Positions 7,828 to 17,767 of a stretch of 64,000 bases of DNA are shown here, one piece after another. The notes below the pieces were generated by a model. That model was not told where the DNA came from and did not search any database. It saw nothing but the letters and a program-made list of their open reading frames with translations. Within the stretch, counting starts at the first letter, position 1. Each line of letters opens with the position of its first letter. Source of the stretch: Allorhizobium ampelinum S4 (GTDB lineage: Bacteria; Pseudomonadota; Alphaproteobacteria; Rhizobiales; Rhizobiaceae). The stretch is taken from positions 3,387,001 to 3,451,000 of the forward strand of contig NC_011989.1 of the NCBI RefSeq assembly GCF_000016285.1, given 5' to 3'. The position numbers and the translations under genes were made by a program.

Positions 7828-8841
7828 ATGGCCATGTCCAGCCGGACGAAGAGACCACGGAAGAGATCGCCAGTTCTCTTGGTGGGCATTGTCCTTGTCC
7901 TGCTCGGTATCCTCTACACCGCAGGCTGGTTCGCCGCTGCCAATTACGCCACGACGAAACTCGAACATGCCTTTGATGGCGATAATCCGCTGGCCTCTGC
8001 CCTCGATTGCCCGGGAATGCGGATGAGTGGCTTTCCACTGCATATCGGGTTGAATTGTACCAAAGTGTCGGTCAACGACAGCCGCAATGGTATTACCGGA
8101 TCCTCAGGCGCCTTCCGGTCATCGGCCGAAATTTTTCGGCCCGGCAGAATCAAATGGGAAATCGACGGGCCAGCCATTCTGCAAACCTCCACCGGGCTTG
8201 CCGGTGCTTTTCAGTGGGACAGTTTTCGCTCCACTCTGTCGCTCGGCATGAACGGCGTCGATTCGTCAGCAAGCGTGATCCAGAAATTGCAGGCCAACCT
8301 GACCGATGCACTCTCCGGTCGGGTTCTGAGGATCGACGCCACTGAGAGCCGGACGCGGCTGCAACGCGATGGCGAGGATCTTGTGGGAACCGCCCGCCTG
8401 ACCGGAATGGATTTTGGCCAGGACGACCGTAACCCCGATCTGCCGCCCATGGCCGCACAGTTGGATGTGAAATTACTCGGCCAGGCCCGCGCCCTCGATA
8501 TCGAACATCCTGAACCCATAGAATTGCGGGGTCTAAGCGGCGACATCCGCAATCTGCAAATCGATATGGGCCAAGGCAGGACGATCACCGCCAGTGGACC
8601 GATTTCCATAGATAACGCCGGCCTTGCCAATGGCACGCTCAAGCTGGAAATCGGCAAGGTCGATGCCTGGCGCGACCTGGTGATTGCCGCCTATCCCGAA
8701 ACCAAGGACATCGCCCGGATGGCTGCCAAGGGGTTGAAAGCGGTCTTCCTCGGCCAGAACCAGGGCCAGGTGACCCTTCAGATCACCAATGGCGTCGTGG
8801 TGCTGGGCTTCATCCCGCTTGGTAATATCCCGCCCATCTGA
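7828..8841 (+). CDS. DUF2125 domain-containing membrane-anchored protein
   Basis: This protein of about 337 residues has a basic N-terminus (SSRTKRPRKRS), a single membrane segment (about 14-36) and a large predicted periplasmic domain. The DUF2125 pattern is recognisable: the early CPGMRMSGFPLHIGLNC block, then long beta-rich repeats and a C-terminal GQVTLQITNGVVVLGFIPLG. This family is conserved in Rhizobiales and its function is unknown; it may be an envelope lipid-handling beta-structure. The start at 7828 follows GGAGAAG. The gene ends 16 bases from the convergent tyrC. Confidence 0.83.
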   Translation: MAMSSRTKRPRKRSPVLLVGIVLVLLGILYTAGWFAAANYATTKLEHAFDGDNPLASALDCPGMRMSGFPLHIGLNCTKVSVNDSRNGITGSSGAFRSSAEIFRPGRIKWEIDGPAILQTSTGLAGAFQWDSFRSTLSLGMNGVDSSASVIQKLQANLTDALSGRVLRIDATESRTRLQRDGEDLVGTARLTGMDFGQDDRNPDLPPMAAQLDVKLLGQARALDIEHPEPIELRGLSGDIRNLQIDMGQGRTITASGPISIDNAGLANGTLKLEIGKVDAWRDLVIAAYPETKDIARMAAKGLKAVFLGQNQGQVTLQITNGVVVLGFIPLGNIPPI

Positions 8842-8857
8842 ACCGGCCGCGAGACTG

Positions 8858-9793
8858 TTATCCGTTCGTCTTGCCATCCAGCCCATGACGGCCGAAATCC
8901 GGCACGTCCACATCCTGGCCAGCGTCGATGATCGAGCGGCGTATGGTGCGGGTGCGGGTGAACAGTTCGAACAGTTTATCGCCCTCCCCCCAACGGATCG
9001 CCCGTTGCAGATAGGCGAGGTCTTCTGAAAACCGCGCCAGCATTTCCAGAATGGCGTCCTTGTTGTGCAAGCAGACATCGCGCCACATGGTGGGATCGGA
9101 CGCCGCCAGACGGGTAAAATCGCGAAAACCGGAGGCGGAATATTTGATGACTTCCGATTCCGTCACAGCTTCGAGATCATCCGCGGTGCCGACGATATTA
9201 TAGGCGATGATATGCGGAAGATGCGAAACGATCGCCAATACCTTGTCATGGTGCAGCGGGTCCATTTCATCGACGCGCGAGCCCAGTGCTTCCCAAAAAC
9301 GCTTGAGCCGGTCAATCGCCTGCTGATCCGTATTCTCCAGCGGTGTGAAAATGCACCAGCGTCCATTGAACAACCCGACAAAACCGGCATCGGGGCCAGA
9401 TTTCTCCGTGCCAGCCAGCGGATGGCCCGGAATGAAATGCACATGATCCGGCATATGCGGCGCCATTTGCGCAATGACCGAAGCTTTGGTGGACCCCACG
9501 TCTGTGACGATAGCTCCCGGCGCAAGATGCGACGCAATCTGGATGGCCACCGCTTCGGACGCCCCGACCGGTACCGAAACGATCACCAGATCGGCCCCTG
9601 CAACCGCCTCGGCAGCCGACGTCGTATAGCGATCCCCAAGCTGCAATTCCTCAGCCCGCCGCAAGGTATCCACCGAGCGGGTTGAGACGACGATCTCACG
9701 CGCCAGGCCAAGCGCACGCACGTCACGGGCAATGGAAGAGCCGATCAGGCCGATGCCGATCAGTGCGATCCGGTCAAACTGAATGCTGGCCAT
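8858..9793 (-). CDS. tyrC: Prephenate/arogenate dehydrogenase family protein
   Basis: This protein of about 311 residues carries out the oxidative step of tyrosine synthesis on prephenate or arogenate using NAD(P). The Rossmann motif is LIGIGLIGSSIARD near residues 10-23. Further family blocks are VIVSVPVGAS, VTDVGSTKASV, FIPGHPLAGTEKSGP with the catalytic His, and the helical dimer domain with IVSHLPHIIAYN. The ATG at 9793 overlaps the hisC TGA by one base (TGATG), so it is translated directly after hisC. The same hisC-tyrC pairing is usual in rhizobia. Confidence 0.92.
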   Translation of the reverse strand: MASIQFDRIALIGIGLIGSSIARDVRALGLAREIVVSTRSVDTLRRAEELQLGDRYTTSAAEAVAGADLVIVSVPVGASEAVAIQIASHLAPGAIVTDVGSTKASVIAQMAPHMPDHVHFIPGHPLAGTEKSGPDAGFVGLFNGRWCIFTPLENTDQQAIDRLKRFWEALGSRVDEMDPLHHDKVLAIVSHLPHIIAYNIVGTADDLEAVTESEVIKYSASGFRDFTRLAASDPTMWRDVCLHNKDAILEMLARFSEDLAYLQRAIRWGEGDKLFELFTRTRTIRRSIIDAGQDVDVPDFGRHGLDGKTNG

Positions 9794-10899
9794 CACGGCT
9801 TGCCCATAAATTCGGTCAGGGCATCCATCACGCCAAGATTGGCCTCGGGCGTGCCGATCGACATGCGCAGCGCATTGGCAAACCCATAGCCCTTGACTGC
9901 CCGCAGGATGTAGCCACGGCTGGTCAGGAATTCATCGGCCTCCGGCGCCCGCTTGCCATCAACATCGGGAAAATGGATGAGCAGGAAATTGGTGACCGAC
10001 GGCGTGACCTTCAAGCCGATCCCCTCGAAGGTTTCCGTCAACCGGTCCAGCCACTCGAGATTGAAATCCACGGCCTTATCGGCAAAATCGCGGTCAAGAA
10101 TGGCAGCGGCACCCGCAGAAATCGCCGGGGCATTCATGTTGAACGGTCCGCGCACCCGGTTCAGGGCATCGAGAATGGCAGCTGGACCATACATCCAGCC
10201 GATCCGCAGCGCTGCCAGCCCGTGGATTTTAGAGAAGGTGCGGGTCATCACCACATTGCGGTTTTCAGAAACGATTTCCAGCCCGGCTTCGTAATCGTTA
10301 CGGCGAACATATTCGGCATAGGCCGCATCCAGCACCAGCAGCACATGTTTCGGCAGGCCAGCAACCAGACGGCGAATATCGGCACCCGGCACATAGGTCC
10401 CCGTCGGATTGCCAGGATTGGCGATGAACACCATCCGTGTCTTGTCGGTCACCGCCGCAAGAATGGCATCGACATCGACGCGGCAATCCTGCTCCTTGAC
10501 CGTGACCGGCGTCGCGCCTGCCGCCATGATCTGAATACGGTAGACCAGGAAACCATGCTCGGTGATAACAGCCTCGTCGCCCGTGCCCAGATAGACATGG
10601 CAGAGCAGGCCGAGCAGCTCGTCCGAACCATTGCCGCAGAGAATATTGGCCGGGTTCAGCCCGTGCGCACTGGCAATCGCCTCCCGCAGCTTCACAGCCT
10701 GGCCATCGGGATAAAGCTCCAGATTGGCAGCACCCGCCTTAAATGCCTCGATGGCCTTCGGGCTTGGTCCCAGCGGCGTTTCATTTGATGACAGCTTGAA
10801 CACTTTCGCAACGCCAGGGGCATGTTCCTTGCCGGGAACATAGGCGGCAATATCGAGGATCCCCGGGCGTGGAACGGGCTGGTTCATGGTGCTGCTCAT
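9793..10899 (-). CDS. hisC: Histidinol-phosphate aminotransferase
   Basis: This 368-residue class I/II PLP-dependent aminotransferase acts in histidine synthesis, and its pairing with tyrC suggests a second role on aromatic keto acids. Visible blocks are [41 protein letters not shown] and [15 protein letters not shown], which holds the PLP lysine. The C-terminal NFLLIHF...[11 protein letters not shown] segment carries the substrate arginine. The start at 10899 has AGGAA about 10 bases upstream; an internal ATG at 10887 is the alternative. Confidence 0.92.
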   Translation of the reverse strand: MSSTMNQPVPRPGILDIAAYVPGKEHAPGVAKVFKLSSNETPLGPSPKAIEAFKAGAANLELYPDGQAVKLREAIASAHGLNPANILCGNGSDELLGLLCHVYLGTGDEAVITEHGFLVYRIQIMAAGATPVTVKEQDCRVDVDAILAAVTDKTRMVFIANPGNPTGTYVPGADIRRLVAGLPKHVLLVLDAAYAEYVRRNDYEAGLEIVSENRNVVMTRTFSKIHGLAALRIGWMYGPAAILDALNRVRGPFNMNAPAISAGAAAILDRDFADKAVDFNLEWLDRLTETFEGIGLKVTPSVTNFLLIHFPDVDGKRAPEADEFLTSRGYILRAVKGYGFANALRMSIGTPEANLGVMDALTEFMGKP

Positions 10900-10970
10900 T
10901 GACGCGATTTCCTGATTCTGACCTTGAACCTGATCCGGTTCAAACAATTTACGCAAGTAGCCCGGAACCT

Positions 10971-11732
10971 CTATTTTGTCGAGGGCGGCAAGAGGGTCTG
11001 GCGTGTGGTTGGCACGCCCTGCGGGCTCAAAACCGGAGCAAATACCCGGCGCGACGCGCGCATGGCAACGGGCAGGCCCTGATAGAGCCGCTTTTGCGCC
11101 TCGACAACAATAACGCCGGCAAAAGCCGGTGACAGCATGCGACCGAAGCGCTCGAAGGCACTATGCATTTTCAACATGGTTCTGAGCTTCGATGGAGGGA
11201 AAAACAATGCCTCGGTGCTGGCTCCGGGGGTAAAATTGGTCTCGCGCAGCAGCGCCGTCAACTGGCCCCGAGAATAGGGGCGACCGGAGCCAAAAGGCGT
11301 ATGCTCCATCCGCGCCCAGACCCCGCGACGATTGGGCACAACCATGACCAACCGCCCACCCGGTGCCAGAACCCGCCAGATTTCCTTGAGCGTCTCGCGC
11401 GGATTCTCGGCAAATTCCAGGGAATGGACCATCAAAACCCGGTCGATGGAACTGTCGGGCAGCGGCAATTCCTCATCGAACACCAGCGACGTGGCCGAAA
11501 GCTCACCCGGCGGCCAGTTCACCGCGCCTTGTCCGGCAGGCATGAAGGCGAATGTGCGCTCGGTATCGGCCCGAAACCGATCCAGGTACGGCACCGAATA
11601 ACCCAGCCCCACCAGCCGCTCCTCCGGCAGCCGCGCCCAGAGCGACGACAGCGCCATAGTAATGGATTGCTCGGCGGCATGACCGAGCATGGTGTGATAA
11701 AACTGACGAAGATCGACTATATCCACATGCAT
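10971..11732 (-). CDS. Class I SAM-dependent methyltransferase
   Basis: This 253-residue cytosolic protein has a type-11 methyltransferase core: [28 protein letters not shown] motif II region, then [21 protein letters not shown], the typical strand 5 segment. The usual N-terminal GxGxG glycine loop is poorly conserved ([13 protein letters not shown]). It lies just upstream of hisC-tyrC on the same strand, divergent from gloB. This arrangement is common in Rhizobiaceae, but the substrate is unknown. The first ATG gives [14 protein letters not shown]. Confidence 0.82.
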   Translation of the reverse strand: MHVDIVDLRQFYHTMLGHAAEQSITMALSSLWARLPEERLVGLGYSVPYLDRFRADTERTFAFMPAGQGAVNWPPGELSATSLVFDEELPLPDSSIDRVLMVHSLEFAENPRETLKEIWRVLAPGGRLVMVVPNRRGVWARMEHTPFGSGRPYSRGQLTALLRETNFTPGASTEALFFPPSKLRTMLKMHSAFERFGRMLSPAFAGVIVVEAQKRLYQGLPVAMRASRRVFAPVLSPQGVPTTRQTLLPPSTK

Positions 11733-11835
11733 GGCATGATTGTTAGCAGCCAGTGGTTGGACATCAAGGCCCCAGGCACTAGATTTTCCTCAAATCGCCC
11801 TGCAATCGCCACTGCAAAGCCAAAGGGTCACCCCG

Positions 11836-12606
11836 ATGAAAAGCCCGGATATCGAAATCTTCCCGTGTCGCACCGACAATTACGGTGTGCTGGTCCATTG
11901 CCCAGAAACCGGCTTGACCGCGTCCATCGATGCACCGGAGGAAGGCCCGATCGTGGCCGCTGCCGAAAAACGCGGCTGGCAGATCAGCCATATCTTCACC
12001 ACCCATCACCATAATGATCATGTCGAAGCCAATCTGGCGCTGAAGCAACGATATGGCTGTGAGATCATCGGGCCGGTCAACGAGGCTGTCGCCATACCCG
12101 GACTGGATCGGTCCGCCTATGATGGGGAAGAGTTTTTATTCGGACCGCACCGGGTCCAGGTGATCGAAACGCCGGGCCACACGGCAGGCCATGTCTGCTA
12201 TCATTTTCCAGACGCCAAACTGCTGTTTGCCGCCGATACGCTGTTTGCGCTCGGCTGCGGACGGCTGTTCGAACGCCCCGCTGCCGACATGTGGCATTCC
12301 CTGCAAAAGCTGGCCGTGCTGCCGGATGAAACCGCCATCTATTTCGGCCATGAATACACGCTTGCCAATGCCCGTTTCGCCCTGACCATCGACCCTGACA
12401 ATGAGCGGCTGCAAGCCCGTGCCCGCGACATCGAGGCGATGCGGGCGCAAGGGCAGTTCACCATTCCCACCACCATGTCTCTGGAAAAGGAAACCAATCC
12501 CTTCCTGCGGGTGGCCGATCCAAAAATCCGCCGCAACCTGGTGATGGAAAGCAAGAGCAATGAAGAGGTGTTTGCCGAAATCCGCAAGCGCAAGGACAAT
12601 TTCTGA
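11836..12606 (+). CDS. gloB: Hydroxyacylglutathione hydrolase (glyoxalase II)
   Basis: This 256-residue metallo-beta-lactamase-fold enzyme hydrolyses S-D-lactoylglutathione to lactate and glutathione in methylglyoxal detoxification. The metal motif TTHHHNDH is at about residues 54-61, with further ligands in [21 protein letters not shown] and FGHEYTL. The C-terminal helical domain carries the glutathione-contact NPFLR segment. The ATG at 11836 begins [11 protein letters not shown]. The TGA overlaps the ATG of the cupin gene by one base, indicating coupling. Confidence 0.94.
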   Translation: MKSPDIEIFPCRTDNYGVLVHCPETGLTASIDAPEEGPIVAAAEKRGWQISHIFTTHHHNDHVEANLALKQRYGCEIIGPVNEAVAIPGLDRSAYDGEEFLFGPHRVQVIETPGHTAGHVCYHFPDAKLLFAADTLFALGCGRLFERPAADMWHSLQKLAVLPDETAIYFGHEYTLANARFALTIDPDNERLQARARDIEAMRAQGQFTIPTTMSLEKETNPFLRVADPKIRRNLVMESKSNEEVFAEIRKRKDNF

Positions 12607-13037
12607 TGGCCGATGCCGATGAGATCATTGCAGCGCTGGCCATGCAGCCCCACCCTGAAGGTGGCTGGTACAGCGAAACCTTCCGCGACGGCGCAGGTGG
12701 AGCGCGTGGCCATTCCACGGCCATCTACTATCTGCTGAAAGCAGGCCAGCGATCGCATTGGCATCGGGTCAAGGACGCCGCCGAGGTCTGGCATTATTAT
12801 GCTGGCGCGCCGCTGGCGCTTTACCGTTCGAATGACGGACAATCCGTGGAAACCTTGGTTCTTGGTAGAGACCTTGTGCGCGGCGAGCGACCCCAGGCCA
12901 TCATTCCAGCGCTTAGCTGGCAGGCCGCGGAAAGCCTTGGGGAGTACACACTGGTTGGCTGCACGGTCGCACCGGGCTTTACTTTCGACGCTTTCGAAAT
13001 GGCCCCGCCGGACTGGGAACCAGGTCAGCCTCTTTGA
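12606..13037 (+). CDS. DUF985-family cupin protein
   Basis: This 143-residue single-domain cupin shows the DUF985 pattern: MQPHPEGGWYSETFR, AIYYLLKAGQRSHWHRVKDAAEVWHYYAGAPL split around the metal-type His residues, and a C-terminal LVGCTVAPGFTFDAFEMA block. The fold is like that of sugar-isomerase cupins, but the substrate is unknown. Its start overlaps the gloB stop by one base, so the two genes form an operon. A link to glyoxal or sugar metabolism is only inferred from this. Confidence 0.87.
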   Translation: MADADEIIAALAMQPHPEGGWYSETFRDGAGGARGHSTAIYYLLKAGQRSHWHRVKDAAEVWHYYAGAPLALYRSNDGQSVETLVLGRDLVRGERPQAIIPALSWQAAESLGEYTLVGCTVAPGFTFDAFEMAPPDWEPGQPL

Positions 13038-13141
13038 TAACCTGGCATACTGTTATGCTTCAGGCCCCCATGTGCTTCAGGCCCATGTCAGCATGAACCG
13101 CTTTGTTGCGCTGCAAAATCCGATTTTTTTGGAGTGGCAAC

Positions 13142-13708
13142 ATGACGATGAATATACCTCTTAATGTGATCGAATCGCGCGGCACGCGCTACAATAGCGG
13201 CATGATCTGGCTGCATTGGGCAACGGCGCTGCTGGTGCTCACCCTGTTTTTCTCGGCGGAAATCTGGGAATTTACGGAAAAAGGCGGTGCGCTGCGCAAT
13301 GGCCTCAAGGCACTGCATTATGGTGCCGGAATCACACTGTTCGCAGTGTTTATACTGCGGCTTGTCTGGCGGATCGCCAGTCTTAAAACGCTGCCAGAGG
13401 AAGAAAAAGGCGTTTTGGGGTTGATGGCGAAGGCTGTGCATTATCTGCTCTATTTCGGGCTTGCCGCGCAGATTTCCCTCGGCTTTCTATGGCGCTGGTC
13501 GCAAGGCAAACCCGTGGACTTCTTCGGGCTGTTTTCCATTCCCGATCTCATCGGTATATCGCCTGACTATCGCCATCTGCTGGGTGACATGCATTCTCTC
13601 CTCGCCTGGATCATCATCGGCGCGGCCACTCTGCATGCCGTTGCGGCGATTTTCCATCATACCGTGCTGAAGGATGGCGTGTTGATGAAGATGATGCCCG
13701 GCAGGTAA
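13142..13708 (+). CDS. Cytochrome b561 family protein
   Basis: This 188-residue inner-membrane di-haem cytochrome has four hydrophobic segments (about 21-41, 56-76, 94-114, 147-170). His residues in IWLHWATA, LHYGAG, VHYLLY and LHAVAAIFHH are positioned as haem b ligands. CybB-type proteins shuttle electrons between the quinone pool and periplasmic acceptors, including superoxide in E. coli. The start ATG at 13142 follows GGAG closely. It ends only 3 bases from the convergent EamA gene. Confidence 0.9.
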   Translation: MTMNIPLNVIESRGTRYNSGMIWLHWATALLVLTLFFSAEIWEFTEKGGALRNGLKALHYGAGITLFAVFILRLVWRIASLKTLPEEEKGVLGLMAKAVHYLLYFGLAAQISLGFLWRWSQGKPVDFFGLFSIPDLIGISPDYRHLLGDMHSLLAWIIIGAATLHAVAAIFHHTVLKDGVLMKMMPGR

Positions 13709-13711
13709 CCG

Positions 13712-14596
13712 TCAAGCCGCATCTTCGATGGCTGTCTTGCGGCGGAACATGCCGCTTGCAGCCAGGACCGCGCCACCCGTGATCAGCACACAGGCACCAA
13801 GAATGCGCAGGTTTGCCTCACCAAAACCAAAAACCAGCAGCACCAGCGTCGATAGCAACGGGGCGGCATAGGACGCTGCCCCCAGGATCTGGATATCGCC
13901 ATTCTTGACCCCGTAATCCCAGGCATAGAAGGCTGCTCCGACCGGCAACAGCCCAAGACCCGCCACAGCAAGCCACTGGCTGGCGCTATCCGGCCAAACG
14001 GACGTTTCGAGCCAGAGGTGGCAGAGCAGCGACAACAGTGCCGTGGCGAGGCAGAAGCCGGTCACCACATCGGTGGAGACCGCATCGAACCGGCGCGTGA
14101 CCAGCGAGTAGCTGGACCAGGTCAAGGCGCAGAGCAGGGCCGCGCCATAGCCCATCGCATAGGCCGGATCAAAGGACAGGCCGTTTTTGCCGATGATCAG
14201 CACGGTGCCGCATAGCCCGGCAATCGCGCCCGCCATATGATACCAGCGCAGCCGCTCCCCCGGCAGCAGCGCTGATCCAAACACGATCAACAGCGGCCAG
14301 AGATAGGCAATCAACCCGGCTTCCACGGCAGGGGCATTTCTCAGCGCCGTGAAGTACAGGAAATGATAGCCGAACAGGCCAGCAATCCCGATCACCCAGA
14401 CCTTGACCGGTTGTTTCAGCAATTTAAGCCGCTCCGGTCGGACAACGAAGGTGGCAATGCCGGGAAGACTGCCGATGGCAAAGCAGATGGCCGAGAGCTG
14501 GAAGGGCGGCATGGTGCCGGACGCTGTCGTAAACAGCGCCAGAAAAGACCACATCAAGATGGCTGAAAACCCGATCAGCGTTGCCCGAACCTTCAT
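13712..14596 (-). CDS. EamA-family (DMT superfamily) transporter
   Basis: This 294-residue protein has about ten membrane segments arranged as two five-helix EamA repeats. It starts MKVRATLIGFSAILMWSFLALF, and its second repeat begins near residue 150 (GYGAALLCALTWSSYSLVTRR). LRNAPAVEAGLIAYLWPLLIVFG is the characteristic helix 3-4 signature. Members export amino acids, metabolites or toxins. It resembles the YddG-like aromatic amino acid exporters by the AYLWPL motif, but the substrate cannot be fixed from sequence. Confidence 0.87.
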   Translation of the reverse strand: MKVRATLIGFSAILMWSFLALFTTASGTMPPFQLSAICFAIGSLPGIATFVVRPERLKLLKQPVKVWVIGIAGLFGYHFLYFTALRNAPAVEAGLIAYLWPLLIVFGSALLPGERLRWYHMAGAIAGLCGTVLIIGKNGLSFDPAYAMGYGAALLCALTWSSYSLVTRRFDAVSTDVVTGFCLATALLSLLCHLWLETSVWPDSASQWLAVAGLGLLPVGAAFYAWDYGVKNGDIQILGAASYAAPLLSTLVLLVFGFGEANLRILGACVLITGGAVLAASGMFRRKTAIEDAA

Positions 14597-14621
14597 CCGC
14601 CCCTCATAATTTTACCGCTGA

Positions 14622-15413
14622 TCAGGCTCCAAACCGGGTCGCTGTGATCGACAGCGTTCCCACCCGCGTTGGCACCCGCGCATAAACAGGGGCATATAAG
14701 GTCATGGTTCCGGTCTTGGCAAACCAGATTTCCATATCGTTGGCGCTGCGCAGATATTCGATATCGCTGCGGCCCTTGTTAAAGCCGGATTTCGGCACAT
14801 AGCGAACGGAGCAGACGATCGCCTCGCCGGAAACATTGCCCGCGGTAAACTTGTTCTTGCCCTTTGGCGACATCACCAGGTCCAACCGGCTTTCACCATC
14901 GAAAATCGGCAGGGTCCGGGAGCAGATCTTGCCATCATCTGGCAAGGTCAGCCCACCGACCGGATCGAGCACTGAGCGTAGATCCCCGGCACTCACCGGT
15001 ATCCAGCGATCCTTGTTACGGTTCGGTTGAGGGGTGATTGTCGTGGAGACGACATTGCCGCCCGCATAACGCACGTCATAGACCCGCGTCCTTTTGCCCC
15101 GCGTATAGACCAGATTGTAATTGCTGGCCTGCAAATGCTTGTCATCAGCCACCTGCCCCGTCACCTTGGTCTTTGCATCGAGACTAGTGAAGACATTGGC
15201 AATGCCCGCCGACGAGATCGTGCCGGTAATGGTGTAGCCGGGACGTGTGACCTCGGTAACGAAGGTCGCACGGGCGACGGGCAGACCAAGCAGGGTGACG
15301 CGGTATTCATTGCGATAGGTCTCTCCTGCAAAGGCAGAACCGCTCCCAGAGGCCAGCGGAGCGCCAAGCGCGACCAGCAGAAAAGTCAGTTTACGAACAA
15401 GCTTAAAACGCAT
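14622..15413 (-). CDS. DUF3108 domain-containing secreted protein
   Basis: This 263-residue protein has an N-terminal signal peptide (basic MRFKLVRK, hydrophobic core, cleavage probably after SAFA near residue 29). The beta-rich DUF3108 domain follows, starting TYRNEYRVTLLGLPVARATF. Two Cys residues near the middle (KICSRTLP and AIVCSVRY) could form a disulfide. It is probably periplasmic; the family occurs widely in proteobacteria and function is unknown. It diverges from rpmB, with a 223-base intergenic region that must hold both promoters. Confidence 0.83.
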   Translation of the reverse strand: MRFKLVRKLTFLLVALGAPLASGSGSAFAGETYRNEYRVTLLGLPVARATFVTEVTRPGYTITGTISSAGIANVFTSLDAKTKVTGQVADDKHLQASNYNLVYTRGKRTRVYDVRYAGGNVVSTTITPQPNRNKDRWIPVSAGDLRSVLDPVGGLTLPDDGKICSRTLPIFDGESRLDLVMSPKGKNKFTAGNVSGEAIVCSVRYVPKSGFNKGRSDIEYLRSANDMEIWFAKTGTMTLYAPVYARVPTRVGTLSITATRFGA

Positions 15414-15636
15414 TGCGACACCATGGCTCCAATGTCTGTTACCCCTTCATTTATGACGTTCACTATGGCAAGACCATAGCCGAAGCGTCGATAAATCCGC
15501 CCTTTTGCCAAGGTTTGTCTTGACGGGGCGGCTTCAGCTGACTATAGAACCGCAACTTTCCAATCAGACCGCGTTGGATTGCGCCCTGGGTTATTGCCCG
15601 GAAAGCTCTCTGACTGCCAATAAGAATAGGTGCATC

Positions 15637-15927
15637 ATGTCCCGCAGTTGCGAATTGACCGGCAAGGGCGTCCAGTCGGGTAATAATGTAAGCCATGCCA
15701 ACAACAAGACCCGCCGCAAGTTCCTTCCGAACCTGTGCGATGTTACGCTGATTTCCGATGCCCTCGGCCAGCGCTACCGTCTGCGCGTCTCTGCTGCTGC
15801 TCTTCGTTCCGTCGAGCATCGCGGTGGCCTGGATGCCTTCCTTTTGAAGGCAAATGAAACCGAACTGAGCATGCGCGCTCGTCTGCTGCGCCGCCAGATC
15901 GTCAAGAAGACCGCAGTCGCCGCCTGA
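15637..15927 (+). CDS. rpmB: 50S ribosomal protein L28
   Basis: This 96-residue basic ribosomal protein begins [20 protein letters not shown], the hallmark of the L28 family, followed by [12 protein letters not shown]. It is longer than the ~78-residue E. coli L28, as usual in alphaproteobacteria. The start ATG at 15637 is fixed by the conserved N-terminus. It appears to be transcribed alone, with an intrinsic terminator soon after the stop. Confidence 0.97.
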
Positions 15928-15960
15928 TATCAGGCAGCCACAGCATTGACATAACGAATG

Positions 15961-15990
15961 GGCTTGAACGGTAAAACGTTCGAGCCTTTT
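15961..15990 (+). terminator. Intrinsic terminator of rpmB
   Basis: GGCTTGAACG (15961-15970) pairs with CGTTCGAGCC (15977-15986), with one G-T wobble and a GTAAAA loop, followed by TTTT. It lies 33 bases after the rpmB stop and has the form of a rho-independent terminator. Confidence 0.8.
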
Positions 15991-16107
15991 CGCTTGGGCC
16001 GTTCTTGCCAAAGTCTTTGGCATAGCGGCAAATATCGACCCTTTCTTGTTATGGCCAGTCCGCATGTGGGCTGAGCTATAGCTGGTGGCATCTCCCAGGA
16101 TAAAAAA

Positions 16108-16740
16108 ATGCGGATCACACGGCACATCTTCGTCTACAGCCTACTCATGACCCTGGTTGTGGTCGCCTCCAACATCCTCGTGCAGTTTCCGCTGTCGGGG
16201 CAATTGGCGGGCGTGCAGCTCGGCGACCTCTTGACCTATGGTGCCTTCACCTATCCGGTCGCCTTTCTGGTCACGGATCTCACCAATCGCCAGTTCGGCC
16301 CGTCCACGGCCCGCAAAGTGGTGTTTGTGGGCTTTCTGGTGGGCGTGGCGCTATCCTTCGTCACCGGGCAGCCACGCATCGCCATTGCCTCGGGCACTGC
16401 CTATCTGGTCGGGCAATTGCTTGATATCAGCGTCTTCAACCGGCTGCGCCAGCAGGACTGGTGGAAAGCACCGCTGGCCGGTTCACTGTTCGGCTCGGTA
16501 CTCGATACGGTGATTTTCTTCTCGCTGTCCTTTGCGCCGGTCTTTGGCTTCATCGGCCCGAATGATGATTTTGCTATCAGCTCAGCGCCGTTGCTTGGCG
16601 CGTTTTCCCCTGAAATCCCGCGCTGGATCTCCTGGGCCATCGGTGATTTTACCGTGAAAATGCTGGTCGGCCTGATCATGCTTTTGCCCTATGGGGCATT
16701 GATGAACAGGCTGAAGCCCTACCAAGTTGCGCGGGCTTGA
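16108..16740 (+). CDS. Queuosine precursor transporter (YhhQ/VUT family)
   Basis: This 210-residue inner-membrane protein has about six hydrophobic segments. DUF165/YhhQ features are visible: DLLTYGAFTYPVAFLVTDLTNR near residues 44-65, SGTAYLVGQLLDISVFNRLR and SVLDTVIFFSLSF. YhhQ takes up preQ0/preQ1 for queuosine tRNA modification. The ATG at 16108 follows CCAGGA closely. I looked for a preQ1 riboswitch upstream and did not see one. It is convergent with the esterase-like gene, 11 bases apart. Confidence 0.88.
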   Translation: MRITRHIFVYSLLMTLVVVASNILVQFPLSGQLAGVQLGDLLTYGAFTYPVAFLVTDLTNRQFGPSTARKVVFVGFLVGVALSFVTGQPRIAIASGTAYLVGQLLDISVFNRLRQQDWWKAPLAGSLFGSVLDTVIFFSLSFAPVFGFIGPNDDFAISSAPLLGAFSPEIPRWISWAIGDFTVKMLVGLIMLLPYGALMNRLKPYQVARA

Positions 16741-16751
16741 CACCTGCTGCC

Positions 16752-17753
16752 TTACGGTAGCAGCCGGAATTCCAGCATCAACGTCCGTTGCAACATGAAG
16801 TGGTTGTCGTCAGAGACCAGGATCAGGCGAAGGTCGCCATTGCCCATATCCACCACATCCAGGCCTTCCATATTGTCGATCTGGAAGGTTTGATCGGCCT
16901 CGAGCAGGATCTCACCATCCACCAACGCGCCCGGCTTGATGCTGTCGCCCTTGACGCGCACGACGCGCATCCCCAGCCCACTGGGAAACCGGAACCGCCG
17001 CTCCAAGAGCAGCAGATCGCCATCCGGCAGCCATGCGCCGTCAGTGACGTCAAAATCGTCACGGCGCACCAGCTTGAAGCCGCCTGGATGCGGACCATCG
17101 ACCACGCCAGCATAGAGATTACCCTTGGCGTCCAGGCTCTCCTCGGTGATCGTTACCAGGCCACCGGCAAGCGGCCCTTGCGCAGGCGATGCTGTCAGCA
17201 TTTCCAGGCTGCGATTGCTCTTCAGGACCGTCTTGGGAAAAGGCAAAGGCAGGCTTTTTTCCGGCTTGGCCGTTTCAAATCCGTCGAGTGGATATTGATC
17301 GATCCGATGGCGTTGCTCAAAGCCGACATAGATCTTGTCGCCACGGATCGCCAGGCTCTCGGCATCCATCGCCCGCTTCGGCGCATTGCTGCGGCCTTCG
17401 CGGTCCAGCATCGGAGCCAGCGACACACCATCGATGCCGGAAAGGCGACCCTTTTCATCTCGTTTGATTTCGCCGGAAATCCAGTGACCAGTGTCCAGCA
17501 CGCCAATGAAACGCTTGCCATCCGGTCGAAACCGGATCGAAGACCAGGCACCGAACAGACTGTCTGACGATGTCAGGTCCAGCCCACCGAGAAATTCCAG
17601 CTTGCCGAACACGGTCTGGTCCGAGGCCGGATTGAAATATTCAATTTTTCGGCTACTCACCGCCGCAGACTCACCCACGGCCTGAGATGCTGCCAAAAGC
17701 AGCGCGGAGCCGCAGCAGAAGGCAGCCAAGGCTTTGCGGGAGGTGATTAGCAA
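16752..17753 (-). CDS. Secreted esterase-like/phytase-like beta-propeller protein
   Basis: This 333-residue protein has an N-terminal signal sequence (ALAAFCCGSALLLAASQAVG) and an 'esterase-like activity of phytase' domain. Visible blocks are GGLDLTSSDSLFGAWSSIRF, FIGVLDTGHWISG, MDAESLAIRGDKIYVGFEQ and IDNMEGLDVV, matching the repeated strands of that propeller family. It is probably periplasmic. Enzymatic activity is unproven and the phytase name is only by fold. It is 14 bases downstream of cobT on the same strand and may be read through from it. Confidence 0.83.
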   Translation of the reverse strand: MLITSRKALAAFCCGSALLLAASQAVGESAAVSSRKIEYFNPASDQTVFGKLEFLGGLDLTSSDSLFGAWSSIRFRPDGKRFIGVLDTGHWISGEIKRDEKGRLSGIDGVSLAPMLDREGRSNAPKRAMDAESLAIRGDKIYVGFEQRHRIDQYPLDGFETAKPEKSLPLPFPKTVLKSNRSLEMLTASPAQGPLAGGLVTITEESLDAKGNLYAGVVDGPHPGGFKLVRRDDFDVTDGAWLPDGDLLLLERRFRFPSGLGMRVVRVKGDSIKPGALVDGEILLEADQTFQIDNMEGLDVVDMGNGDLRLILVSDDNHFMLQRTLMLEFRLLP

Positions 17754-17767
17754 CAGATCACACGCAC

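Noticed and set aside
16000..16107. preQ1 riboswitch upstream of the YhhQ-like transporter
   Set aside because: No preQ1-type stem-loop and A-rich tail pattern could be aligned before the start codon.
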